This document shows positions 37,206 through 48,179 of a stretch of 64,000 nt of DNA, in pieces; position 1 is the stretch's first letter, and each line of letters starts with the position of its first letter. Source of the stretch: Fen-1254 sp963778945 (GTDB taxonomy: Bacteria; Bacteroidota; Ignavibacteria; UBA10030). Under the pieces are notes generated by a model. The model ran no database searches and had not been told where the DNA came from. It saw only the letters and a list, made by a program, of their open reading frames with translations. Where the stretch lies: assembly GCA_963778945.1 (NCBI GenBank), contig CAVZWL010000008.1, forward strand, positions 186,001-250,000. The letters are read 5' to 3'. Both the position numbers and the translations under genes were made by a program.

Positions 37206-38327
37206 TTAAAGCGTTTTTTTGTAGCATCTCCGGCGTTTATGCTGCCTTGCATCGTAGAAGCGCCATTGCGCCTGAATTTTGGCGTTCCCCTCAAGCTCTC
37301 TATTTGTTTCGACTTTCTGAATATTATGCTTGATGAATGCTTTATGCATTTCATAAATAAGGATTGCATTGATTCCCTTGTTTTGCAGATCGGGACGCAC
37401 AGCGGTCAGATAGAGGTCTGCTTTTCTGTTGTTTTTGAGGGCTTTCAAAATATAAAACAATCCGAACGGGAAAAGCCGTCCGCTGCTTTTGAGCATGGCA
37501 TGAGAAAGCGAAGGCATTGCAATGCCGAACGCTGCAACTCTGTTCCGTGCATCGAGCACGACTGGAACAAATTCCGGAAGAATAAAACCGAAATATTGCT
37601 TGATATACATGTCCACCTGCTTGTCGGAAAGCTCGACGAACCCGTATAAATCTTTATAAGCGGAATTCAACACCGCAAAAATTTCCTTTCCATACGGTTT
37701 CATTTCTTTAGCTTTCCGTACGGCAAGGACTTTCAGATGATTTCTTTCCAGCGCAATCTCGGCGATGCGTTTGATTTTTTCCGGAATTTCCGGATGCATC
37801 GTAACTTCAAACTCGATCCAGTCCGTATCTTTTACATATCCTGCGCGTTCGATATGCCCCGGGTAGTACGGATAATTATAGATCGATCCCAGCGTACTGA
37901 TTTCTTCAAATCCCTCGACCAGCGTCCCTTCGCCGTCCATGTCTGTAAATCCGAGAGGGCCGTGGATATGATCCATACCGCAGGCCCGGGCCCAGGATTC
38001 TACGGTGTTTAAGAGTGCGGAAGAAACTTCCGGATCGTCGATAAAATCAAACCACCCGAAACGGGCAGTCTTCGCATTCCATTTTTCATTAAAGCGTTTG
38101 TTGATAATGCCAGCGACTCGGCCGGCGATTTTTCCGTTCTTTAAGGCCAGCCAATATTTTGCATCGCAAAAATCGAAAGCAGGATTTTTTTCTTTCCGCA
38201 GGTAATTTAATTCGTCGGTACGAAGAGGAGGCACCCAGTACCTATTAGTACGGTATAAGACGTATGGATATAACGCAAATGTTTTTAATTCGCGCCGCGT
38301 TGTAACTTCTCTAATTTGCACTGCCAT
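37206..38327 (-). CDS. GNAT-fold acyltransferase-like protein (YghO-like)
   Basis: The 373-residue protein starts MAVQIREVTTRRELKTFALYPY and contains the conserved HIHGPLGFTDMDGEGTLVEGF segment, then LYLTAVRPDLQNKGINAILIYEMHKAF, which resembles a GNAT acetyl-CoA-binding loop. It ends WRFYDARQHKRRRCYKKTL, a family hallmark. The family is common in Bacteroidota-type genomes; its substrate is unknown. Confidence 0.75.
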   Translation of the reverse strand: MAVQIREVTTRRELKTFALYPYVLYRTNRYWVPPLRTDELNYLRKEKNPAFDFCDAKYWLALKNGKIAGRVAGIINKRFNEKWNAKTARFGWFDFIDDPEVSSALLNTVESWARACGMDHIHGPLGFTDMDGEGTLVEGFEEISTLGSIYNYPYYPGHIERAGYVKDTDWIEFEVTMHPEIPEKIKRIAEIALERNHLKVLAVRKAKEMKPYGKEIFAVLNSAYKDLYGFVELSDKQVDMYIKQYFGFILPEFVPVVLDARNRVAAFGIAMPSLSHAMLKSSGRLFPFGLFYILKALKNNRKADLYLTAVRPDLQNKGINAILIYEMHKAFIKHNIQKVETNRELEGNAKIQAQWRFYDARQHKRRRCYKKTL

Positions 38328-38746
38328 ATCTCGACCTCCCGGCCATGAAGAAAAAGTCCTCTTGGATAATGGGACGATTTGCCTTCATTAGACCTATCCA
38401 TTGATTACCTGACATAATATGTTACAAAAGTGCAGAACAAGAAGCAACCGCCCCTGTCTGCCGAATGAACATTATCTCTTCTCCGGATACATTATGCGGT
38501 GTTTAAAGCGGGGACGGAGGCAGCAGCCAATATACCGGACTCTCTTTGAAGATGCGCCGGGCCGGATCTGGAGAGTCCCATTTTCCTTATCGACAAGAGG
38601 AACCGGAGGAATTTTAAAATAGTGGTTCCCTTCCAAAAAATACCTTGGTTCTTTCGTAATAATTTTTAAATTACTATGGTTAGCGCAGCGCCGCAGTTCA
38701 AAAATCTTTCCACCAAAGTTACTCATCAATTCAACGAGGGTACTGT
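38328..38746. other. Gene-free stretch upstream of glnB
   Basis: No coding region is convincing here. An inverted repeat GTAAT...ATTAC is at 38656-38674. A sigma54 promoter (GG/GC at -24/-12), which would suit nitrogen control, was looked for by eye and not seen. Confidence 0.5.
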
Positions 38747-39085
38747 ATGAAAAAAATTGAAGCAATACTTCGCCCGCATGCCGTTGACGATATTCGTCTG
38801 GCGTTACAGGAAGCGGGCTTTCATGGAATGACCTTGTCGGAAGTCAAGGGTTTCGGCCGGCAAAAAGGCCATACCGAGATTTACAGAGGGGCAGAATATC
38901 ATATAGATTTTTTGCCGAAGGTTAAGCTGGAAATTGTTGTACCGGAAGCACGGGTTGAAGAAGCGCTCTCGATCATCATACGCTGTGCAAAATCCGGAAA
39001 TGTCGGCGATGGAAAAATATTCGTTGTGCCGGTTGAAGAAGCCATACGTGTGCGAACAGAAGAAACGGGAGAGGATGTACTATGA
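38747..39085 (+). CDS. glnB: Nitrogen regulatory protein P-II
   Basis: The 112-residue trimeric signal protein senses ATP/ADP and 2-oxoglutarate. It opens KKIEAILRPHAVDDIRLAL, carries the T-loop with the modifiable tyrosine in YRGAEYHIDFLPK, and ends with the conserved VGDGKIFVVPVEEAIRVRTEETGEDVL. The ATGA overlap with amtB means the two are translated as a pair. Linkage to amtB suggests a GlnK-type role in closing the ammonium channel. Confidence 0.95.
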   Translation: MKKIEAILRPHAVDDIRLALQEAGFHGMTLSEVKGFGRQKGHTEIYRGAEYHIDFLPKVKLEIVVPEARVEEALSIIIRCAKSGNVGDGKIFVVPVEEAIRVRTEETGEDVL

Positions 39086-40308
39086 AAGTAGATACAAACG
39101 ATTTGACCTGGATAATGATTTCCACTGCGCTTGTTATGCTGATGACGCCGGGACTGGCGCTCTTTTACGGCGGTATGGTGCGCCGTAAGAACGTTCTCGG
39201 AACAATCATGCAAAGTTTTATTGCCCTTGGCGTCATTACGCTTCAATGGGTCCTGTGGGGCTACAGCCTTTCCTTTGGTCCGGATTGCGGACATGTTATC
39301 GGAAATTTATCATGGGCGTGTCTTTCCGGCGTCGGCCTCGAGCCGAATCCCGATTATGCCGCAACCATTCCGCATCAGGCATTTATGATTTACCAAATGA
39401 TGTTTGCCATCATTACTCCCGCACTTATCACCGGTGCAGTTGCCGAACGTTTTAAATTCAAAACCTACATCGTCTTTCTTCTTTTATGGTCTACGTTCGT
39501 ATACGCGCCGATTGCTCACTGGGTCTGGGGTATGGGCGGATGGCTTCGGTCTTTGGGCGCTTTGGATTTTGCCGGAGGATTTGTGGTGCATATCAGCTCG
39601 GGCATATCCGCGCTTGCCGCAGCCGTTGTTCTGGGACATCGTAAAAATTACGGTCACGATCTTTTACCGCCGCATAATTTAACAATGACATTAACCGGCG
39701 CTGCGCTGTTATGGTTCGGCTGGTTCGGATTCAATGCCGGCAGCGCATTAACCTCCGGTACGTTAGCCCTTACCGCTTTTATCAATACACAATTCTCTGC
39801 TGCTGCTGCAACCTTATCCTGGATGTTTATAGAATGGTACAAGCGCGGCAAACCGACCGTGCTCGGAGCCGCATCAGGAGCGATTGCCGGACTCGCCGGT
39901 ATTACACCCGCTGCCGGATTCGTCACTCCGCTTGCAGCGATCGTTATCGGACTCTGTTTGGGCGTTGTCTGCTATTGGGGTGTTTCGCTGAAAAAATATA
40001 TGAATTTGGATGATTCCCTCGATGTAGTAGGCGTTCATGGCGTGGGCAGTGCATTCGGCGCAATTTCAATCGGCTTGTTTGCAACCACGGCAATAAATGC
40101 AGCAGGAAGAAACGGACTTTTTTACGGCAGTTCATCTCTTCTCGGCATTCAGGCGTTCAGCGTCGCAGTAACCGCAGTTTTCTCATTTACTATGACCTGG
40201 CTGATATTAAAAGTTCTCCAGAAAACAATGGGTCTTCGTATTCAAGGTCAAGAAGAAGAAGAAGGACTTGACCTGAGCCAACACGGAGAAAGCGGCTATA
40301 TGTTTTAA
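39082..40308 (+). CDS. amtB: Ammonium transporter
   Basis: The 408-residue protein has 11 predicted membrane helices of the Amt/Rh family. Landmarks: TPGLALFYGGMVRRKNVL near the start, FAGGFVVHISSGISALAA (a pore histidine) and VVGVHGVGSAFG (second histidine). It imports ammonium and is coupled to glnB by a 4-base overlap. No cleavable signal peptide is evident. Confidence 0.96.
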   Translation: MKVDTNDLTWIMISTALVMLMTPGLALFYGGMVRRKNVLGTIMQSFIALGVITLQWVLWGYSLSFGPDCGHVIGNLSWACLSGVGLEPNPDYAATIPHQAFMIYQMMFAIITPALITGAVAERFKFKTYIVFLLLWSTFVYAPIAHWVWGMGGWLRSLGALDFAGGFVVHISSGISALAAAVVLGHRKNYGHDLLPPHNLTMTLTGAALLWFGWFGFNAGSALTSGTLALTAFINTQFSAAAATLSWMFIEWYKRGKPTVLGAASGAIAGLAGITPAAGFVTPLAAIVIGLCLGVVCYWGVSLKKYMNLDDSLDVVGVHGVGSAFGAISIGLFATTAINAAGRNGLFYGSSSLLGIQAFSVAVTAVFSFTMTWLILKVLQKTMGLRIQGQEEEEGLDLSQHGESGYMF

Positions 40309-40397
40309 TCGAACCCGGCGAAAAGCTCGCAGCAGGTTTTTGCTTGATGGCCGCGATAATCCGGACAAGCATCGTGCAAGCGCATTCGCGGCAGTTC

Positions 40398-42706
40398 TTA
40401 TTTCATCATCAGCATCTTTATCGTTTTCACATGCGGCTTTGAGCCGTCGGGCGGCGTCGATGTTATGCGGACAAAATAAATGCCGCTCGCGAGCCTGGAG
40501 CCGTCGAATGTTGCCGTGTAATATCCCGCGTCCCTCATTCCGTCGGCGAGTACAGCCACCTGCCTGCTGAGCATGTCAAAGACCTTCAGAGTCACGCGAG
40601 CCGCATCGGGTATCTGATACCGTATCGTCGTCGAAGGGTTGAACGGATTGGGATAGTTCTGAAAAAGATCGAACACCTTCGGGAGAAGTGTAGTACCCCT
40701 GCGGACACCGCCGGTCCGGTCGTAAAACTCCAGACCGCCGACCAGGCGCTTGTAATTTCCGAATAAGCAGCGCTCACGCGCCAGAAGTAATTCGTCTCGC
40801 CGGCTAACCCGCCGATACTTTTATACGTTGTTGTTATTCCGCTCGTGTCATAGAATATCGTGCCGAATGCGGCATCCGTCGATATCTGAAGCCGATAGCT
40901 CGCCGCCCCGGCGGATGAATTCCAGATCAACGTTGAATTAGGGCCCACAGAAGCGGCTCCATTGACCGGACTCGACAATACCGGCGGGAAAAGATTGGGA
41001 ACCGTCACGCTGCCGCCCGTTATCAGAGGCCGCGGACTTCCTTCGTTGAACATGCACTGCTGCATATACAGTGCCGAGTAACGGCCTGCGGTGGCGGACG
41101 AGAGAAAACGGATTTTACAGAGGATTCCCGCACCGCTGAGATTGGTCGAGCCGGCTCCTGCAAATGTTAATTGCGTGCCCGTAACCGAACTGCTGTACGA
41201 CCATCCGCTTGTAAGTGTTCCCGAATTGATAATTCCTTCCGCCTTAAGAACCGACGTATCGTATGCAAGAATCGCCTGAATACTCTGGATATGCATGCCG
41301 GGTGCGAGGGAAGAAAGTGAAACGGGAACATCGATGCTGTCATTGGCAGCGGCCGCCGTATCGGGAATCGAAATACGCACATCGTACACCTGAATCGTTC
41401 CCGAAGCGCCCGTTCCGCCGTACACATCGACCGCATTCACGACAACCGATCCTCCTTTCAGCGCTTGTAATAAGCCGGCGCTGTTTATGGATGCAACGGT
41501 CGAGTCGCTTGTAGACCACGCGTAAGGCGGCGTTCCGCCCGAGACGGTGAATCGCAGTGTATCTCCGTCGATCATATTGACTGTCGAGGGGTTGACGGTC
41601 AAACTCGCAAGATTGACCGTTTGGAAATTTGCAGCCGCAGAATCGCCCTGCACGGTTTCATTGAACAGAATATTCGCCGGATAAATCGTCGATCCGCCGG
41701 AATTTGTCTTCGATACTTTGAATCGGACGTAGACAAGGATGCCGCTGCCGTTCAACGAAGCGCTTCCCGCAAATGACAGATTGAAAACGCCGCTGACATT
41801 GTTGCTGTATGCAGCGGCAGGATAGGATGCGGTCAGGGTTCCCGTCTGGACGATGCCGACGGGAGTCAGCATATCCTGATTGAACAAAATCTGAAAAGAT
41901 CCCGCGGTAATATTCAGTCCCGTCACAGCGCTCGTATAAACAGGAAGATTGAATGTCTGGCCTTGAATGTACGATGTATCGTGAATACTCAAACGGAACG
42001 CCCTGACTTCGATGACGCCGCCGATGGTGTCTATCGTGCCGGCGGAGTCTCTTGCAGCGACCTTTGTAAATCCGCTGTGTGTCGCGGTCAGAAGACCATT
42101 CGAATCGATCGATGCAGCCGATGGATTCGTCAACGACCAATGATACGGCATTTTGCCGTTCGAAGCCGTGAACTGTTCTTTATCGCCGACAGTCAGCATG
42201 CCGTCCGATGGATAGATCGAGATGGAAAGAGGGGGTTGTATGGAGATAGTTCCGTTGCGAAAAAGGATGGAAGGGCTTCCTTCGTTGAAAAAATTATTTG
42301 CCGCTTCCCCGGAAAAAGAAATTGAATAATCGCCGGTATTCAGAAGCCGAAAACGAACGAACACCAGCACTCCCGTGCCGGTGAGTTGAAGGGAACCAGC
42401 CGATGCGATATTCAGCGTTCCGGCGGCCGATTCATGGTAGCTTATCGAGCCGGTCGAACTCATGCTTCCGGCGGTGATGACGCTGTCCCATGCCATAGCG
42501 TAGGTGTTATAACTCAATTGAAGCTGGTACGAGGTCACGCCCTTTCCGGTCAGCGTTGAATCCACGTAAATCGGAATTGTAAGCTTTGCTCCGCTGACTC
42601 CGCTCGTATCATGAATCGACAGTCCCACCTGTGCATATGCGGCCGCTCCCGCGAACCAGACCGGCAGCAGGAAGAGAAGCATCGTATACTTGAAAGTTCG
42701 GATCAT
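40398..42706 (-). CDS. Exported three-cohesin protein with Ig-like domains and T9SS sorting tail, split by a frame break
   Basis: The two frames (40592-42706 and 40398-40676) rejoin if one G is missing from the GGGG near 40695, giving about 769 residues. In order: signal peptide (1-26, ends AAAYAQ); cohesin-like modules at about 28-155, 235-362 and 441-568; BIG2-like Ig domains at about 158-233 and 363-440; an FN3-like module at about 570-665; then a type A T9SS C-terminal domain (FQNYPNPFNPSTTIRYQIPD ... GIYFVRI). Each cohesin-like module has the SIHDTS/SIPDTA opening, a central L.YD/L.YN strand and an FNEGSP or FNET ending. It would be surface-anchored and bind dockerin-bearing proteins such as its upstream neighbour. 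Confidence 0.8.
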
Positions 42707-42729
42707 TCGACACCTTTAAATTTTCAGAA

Positions 42730-42755
42730 CCCGGCGCGCCGAAAAATGCGCCGGG
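42730..42755 (-). terminator. GC-rich hairpin between the two cohesin genes
   Basis: CCCGGCGC (42730-42737) and GCGCCGGG (42748-42755) are perfectly complementary. It lies just past the stop of the upstream beta-helix gene. The T-tail is weak. Confidence 0.5.
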
Positions 42756-42769
42756 CGTCGTATAATTGA

Positions 42770-45700
42770 TTACTTAAGAAGTATGGTTTTTTTCACCTGA
42801 ACAAATTTGCCCGCAGCGATTCTGTAGAAATAAATGCCGCTGCTGACATGTGCGCCGCCGCTGTTCGTGCCGTCCCAGACCAATTTATACGAGCCGGCAT
42901 TTTGAGTTCCGTCGAAGAGCGTCTTGACGATTTGTCCGGTAATATTGTACACGACCAGCCGGACATGCGTGTTATCATCGGGCAGCTGGTAGCCGATCGT
43001 CGTCGACGGATTGAATGGATTCGGATAATTTTGATCGAGCTGGTACGATGTCGGTTTTCCAATTATCTGAAAAATGGCTGTCGGTGCAAGTCTGGTCATA
43101 TCGCTTTCGTTGACGAGAAATTTTGCGACTGCAATCTGCGATGTCACAGTGCCCCGTACATTCTTTGAAGCGCGGAACAGAATCTGGGCGATGTCGCCGT
43201 CGTTTTGAAGCATCGATGAACCGGCCATGGCGATACGGATCAAACCGTTCTTTTTATCATTGTAGTAATTCATCGTCATGCCCGAAGCCGCATCGGCTGT
43301 TTTAACACTGTCGAAAACCGCCAGCGATGGATCATACTTCAGAGTAAGCTCGATCGAAGAGACGCCGCTTATATTTTTCAAAGAGATTGGCAGCGTAAAT
43401 AAACTGTCGGGCACGGCAGTTGTCGCCGGGAACGTCAGTGAAGCATTGGGACTCTTCTGTGCATCGAATTGCGCCTTTGTTAAAAGGGTAAACTTCTTCG
43501 CGCTTGTTCCGATCTCGACCGGGAATCCGGTTATAAGGTTGACAACATACTGCAGAACGAGAGAAGCGTCGTAGGCGGTTATCGTTCCGTTGCCGCTGAC
43601 ATCGGCGACCGACTGCTGGATCGCATTCAAAGAATCGCCGGACGGGTTGACGATATATTTGAGTATGAGTGAAGCGTCGAAAGCTTGAACAATGCCGTTG
43701 AGACTGACATCGCCCAGAATCGGGTTCAATGATCCGTTCACGCGATAGGAGGAATAATCGACGGAAGCAGTTATCGCCTGACCGGTGCCGCCGGGGTTGG
43801 TTGCGATCGTCGGTCCGGAGTTGCTGCCCCACCAATTCCATCGTGCATCGATGGTGTACGATTGGTTCGCATTATTGATGCCGTATTGCGCATTATTATA
43901 AATATCGCAATAATTGACGACCGGATTCGACGAGCCGTTTGCGGTTATGGCGTTTGCATTATTGGTCAGAGAACAGAATGTGATCGTCGGGCTCGCATTG
44001 TTCGTAATGACGGCAGCCTGATTGGAGTAATAGTAAAGCCCGGAGTACTTGATGACGCAATGGGTCAACTGGCACAACGGGTCGAGCGATTGGTCTTCGA
44101 AGATAATCCCGTTCCAGCCGGGTGACCAATAGTAGGGCGCGCCGGTGTAATTCGCCGGAGTCGTTATAGTGCTGTCGGCATTCGAATCGCCGCCGTAAAA
44201 ATCGTCGCGAAGATCAGTAAAAACGATCGTACTGTCCGTTGTCGATCCGCCGACCGCCATGAGGCCCTTGTTGACGGTCAATGATGTGCCCGGGAAGAAT
44301 TTTACGATCACTCCCGGCGCAATCGTCAGAACGGCATTGCTGGCAACAGTATAGTTCTGGAAGATATAAGGGATGTTTTTGATGCCGCCGAAATTCTTTT
44401 TTATCAGCGTAACGTCCTGCGAAAGCGTTTCACCGGCCAGAACGCCGATTCCTTTATAGGTTGTTCCGGATATCGAATCGTTAAGGGTCGATTTCGGATA
44501 AGAAACGAGGGATGTTTGCATCGGTGCAAACGTGAGATTCCGGAACAAACAGGAATCGAGCGTCGGCGACGAAACGCCGTTCAGATAGACTCCCCAATTC
44601 GTTCTGTCGAACGTGCAGCCCGTAATAGTCGGCGATGATTGCTGCAAATTAATTCCGCCGTCGGTAAATCTGAGTACGGCATGTTTTAAAACACACAGGC
44701 TGTCCGTGCTTACCTGAGCAACGCTGATTCTATTGCCGCTTTGAATAGCAGGGGTCGTAGCAGAACCGTCCTGATTCGTATCGAAAGGATTTCCATAGGA
44801 ATCGTCTGCAGGATCCGTGAAGACCACAGGCTGCGAAGCCGTGCCGTTTACGGCAAGCGCTCCGTTTATCTGCCATGCGCCGCCTTTGAATACGACGCCG
44901 GCGGGAATCGTGATGGTCGTGCCGGTATTGATGGTGCAAGTTCCGTACAACACATAAGTAATATCGCTGTAGCCTGCAAGGGAGCGGATCGGCACGGTGC
45001 CGTTGACGGAATACGTTTCGGGAATTATACCGATGGCCATGTAGCCGACATTCAAGGCGGTTATGCCGGAAAATGACGGGCTGGCAAACATACTGATTGT
45101 AACCGGGGTGAATGCCGTGTTGACCATCTGCGTATTCGTGACCGTCGGATGTCCGCTTCCGAAAGCTCCGAACGCCGAGGTGCTCGATTGTTCGATGGTA
45201 GAAGAATCCACGACGGCGGCGCAGTTGAACGCACGGACATTTCCGTACTGGTAGTACTGCCCGGTCGAATACCACCAATGATATCCTCCATATCGCACAA
45301 CGCAGTGCTTCATGGAATTCAAATTGTCTATGCTCGAAGCGTTAAAATCGATCGAACACCAATTTCCTTTATTCGGAGAGCTGGTATTGCCGTCGTTATT
45401 TGTATCACCGCCGTACGAATCGTCCTCCATCGATGTAAAGACGATCGGTTGAGCGGCGGTTCCGTCGGCAACCAAAGCCCCCTGAACGCTGATTGAATAA
45501 TCATAAGACCAATCGAATATAAACTTGATAACCACGCCAGGCTGAATCGTCAGAACGGCGCCGGAACCCACGATAAGCTGATCGACGATATATCCGACAT
45601 TGGTAATGCCGGCAATATTCCTGGTGGACAGCGTGGCGTTTGAAGAGAGCGTTCCTTCCAGAATTCTGATTCCCTTGCTGGCGTTCCCGGCAAACGTTAT

Positions 45701-48179
45701 ACCGGCGAAGGCCGGATTGGCGAGAAGAGACATGCCTATAGGATCGGATTTGCAGTTGGAGATGGAGACGCTGCTGATGGACGGCGTGGAATTGTTTTCG
45801 CATCTGATGCCGAAGTCGGTACGAATCCGAGAGTATGGAATTCGTGAGCGATCCTCCCGCATCCGTGAATGTAACGAGACCCCACGCTCTGCTGTCGCCG
45901 TTCGGAGCGTACGAATTATTTCCTCCGAATTTGATCGTGCAGCTGTCAAGTTTGCAGAAAGAATCGTCGCTGGTGCCCTGGAACCGGATGGTGCTCCAGT
46001 CGCCGGCGGAAGGAGAGGAAGAGGCGCCGTCGCCGTTCGTATCTCCGGGGTTTCCGAAATTATCGTCCTTCAGGGACGTAAACACCACATTCCCGGCGGC
46101 AAGCGTTCCCTTCGCTTTGAATCCCCCGTTCACATATATTCCTGCTCCCTTGGATTTGACGACGACGCCGGGATCCACAATAACGTTGGTTCCGGTGTTG
46201 ATCGTCACATCGGCGAGAAGCACATACGTAATATTGGAATAACCCGCTACGGTTCTCTGCTTCACTTCACCCGTTGCCGCGACATATTCGCCCAGAATGC
46301 CGAGCGCAGTCCATCCGGTATTGACAAATTTCAGACCGGAAAAAGTCGGATTTGCCGAAACGGACATTGCAATGGGAGTGTATTGAGTATTGAAGATCGT
46401 ATCGTTCGAGATTTTCGGATAGGAGGATAATGCTGCATAGATGCCGTAAACGGCATTTCCGATGCTGCAGTTGGATATCGTGGGGCTTGCATTGAACATC
46501 GAAACTTCGCCCTGATAATAATAGGTGCCGTTGTAATTTTCCGCCCAGGGCAGCGCACCGTACGTCAGCCGGCAGAAATTCAAACTCGAAGTGGAATCGC
46601 TTCCGGGCAGGAAAACTATTCCGCCCCAGTCTCCAACCAACGGGGAGGTAGCGGTTCCATCTTTGTTGCTGTCGTGAGGATTTCCGAAATTGTCGTCTTT
46701 GGCAGAGGTAAACACGATCGTGCTGTCTGCCGTCCCGTTGGCAATGAGCTTGCCCTGAATGTTGATGATTTGCGAGGGTTGGTATGCTTTGATGACGATG
46801 CCTTTATTGATGGTCAGCGTAATTCCCAGCGGAACGGTAATCTGGTCGAGCAGCAGATATGTGACATTCGGAATGCTGGTTACCGATCGAATAGGAAGAA
46901 TGGAATTTGCCGGCAGTGTCCCGCCGAGAAGGCCGATTGCATCGTAGGTGTTGTCGGAGAAGGAAAAGGCGTTATTACTGAAGACGGGGTTCGCCGAAAA
47001 CGACAGAGCAATCGGAACCATCTGGCTTGAACCGATAATATTGTTCGTGAACTTCGGATTGGACACGCCCTGCATCATAGCGCCGTAATAATTCTTTACA
47101 AAACTGCAGCTGTCCACTACAGGGCTCGCGTTATTCATCGTAACGCCGCCTAATTGTCCATATCCGGCAAATGAGACGGCACAATGTCTCATGATGCTGA
47201 GTGTATCGCTGCCCGAGTTAAAAAAGACACCGCCCCAATTGCCCGCGGCAGGAGCGCTTGCAGTTCCATCGCCGTTTGTATCTCCGCCCAGGTTGTCGTC
47301 CATATACGAAGTAAAATATATATTGTTTGCCGACGATCCGGCTGCAGTAAGCCTTTGATTGACATACAGATGAGCTCCGCTGTTGAACTTGAGCACGTCT
47401 CCCGGGCTTATGGTCATGCTTGTATTGCCGGCAATGGTGAAGTCTCCCGGAAAGAAATAGGGAATCGATACGGTATCGAGAACCAGAGTGCCGCCTGTTG
47501 TATAACTAAAATTCATGTAAATGCCGTTATGCGTGTTCCCGCTCAAACTGTTGATCCCGTTGAAGATCAAAGATGCTTCGCCGTTGTATTGAACCGGCCA
47601 CATGCATGAAGAGATTCCCGAAGAACCGAAGTTGATATTCGTTCCTTCTGAAAGAACAAGTCCGACATTTACCGCATTCGAGAGAGTCGAATTGTTCATC
47701 GTCACTGCAGCTGTCCCGATAGAGAGGCCGTTGGAATTCGACGAAGCGATTGTGGAGCCTTCGATGTCCGCGTTACCGGCATAGATATAAAGATTAGCTA
47801 TTCCGTCGGCGCCGCCGAATTTAATCTGGCATGTATCGAATACTGTATTGCCGCCGCCCGGATAACCGGTTCGTATGCCGCTCCAGTCCCCTCTTTGCGG
47901 CAGGCCGCCGGACGTATCTTTGCTGGATGTAAAAGAAGCCCATCTTGCATGGATATTGCCGCTCACGTACAATCCAGTGCCGGATTGAAACAGCAGAACG
48001 ACCCCCGAATCGATGGTCAGAGTATACGGAGAATTGACAGTCAGATCTCCCGTTACGACGTACGGGCTCTTGATCAGTGTCATTTCCGAATCTTTTGCAA
48101 TAGTGCCGGAAACATTGGTCTGTGCGAATACCGGCATGCATAAGAGACCGATAAAACAAAAACGGAAGAATGATTTCAT
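42770..48179 (-). CDS. Giant exported repeat beta-helix protein with dockerin, cohesin and T9SS sorting tail, split by a frame break
   Basis: Frames 45501-48179 and 42770-45949 rejoin by skipping one base near 45835, for about 1802 residues. A signal peptide (ends PVFAQ) is followed by about six repeats of roughly 208 residues. Each ends in a beta-strand region (GVVIK....VQGALVADGT....IVFTS), and most then carry a DxNxDG loop (for example GGDTNGDG) with GDWGGI; loops map near 47275, 46660, 46035, 45395, 44775 and 44170. A type I dockerin follows (GDVSLNGIVQAFD and ADVSGNGTITAYD, near 43710-43540), then a cohesin-like module, then QNYPNPFNPSTTIGYQLPDD. ATG 48179 is preferred over the upstream in-frame residues because it starts the signal peptide. 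Confidence 0.82.

Noticed and set aside
44170..47290. Regularly spaced repeats as a CRISPR array
   Set aside because: Spacing is about 620 bases, within a long protein frame, and the similarity is at protein level.
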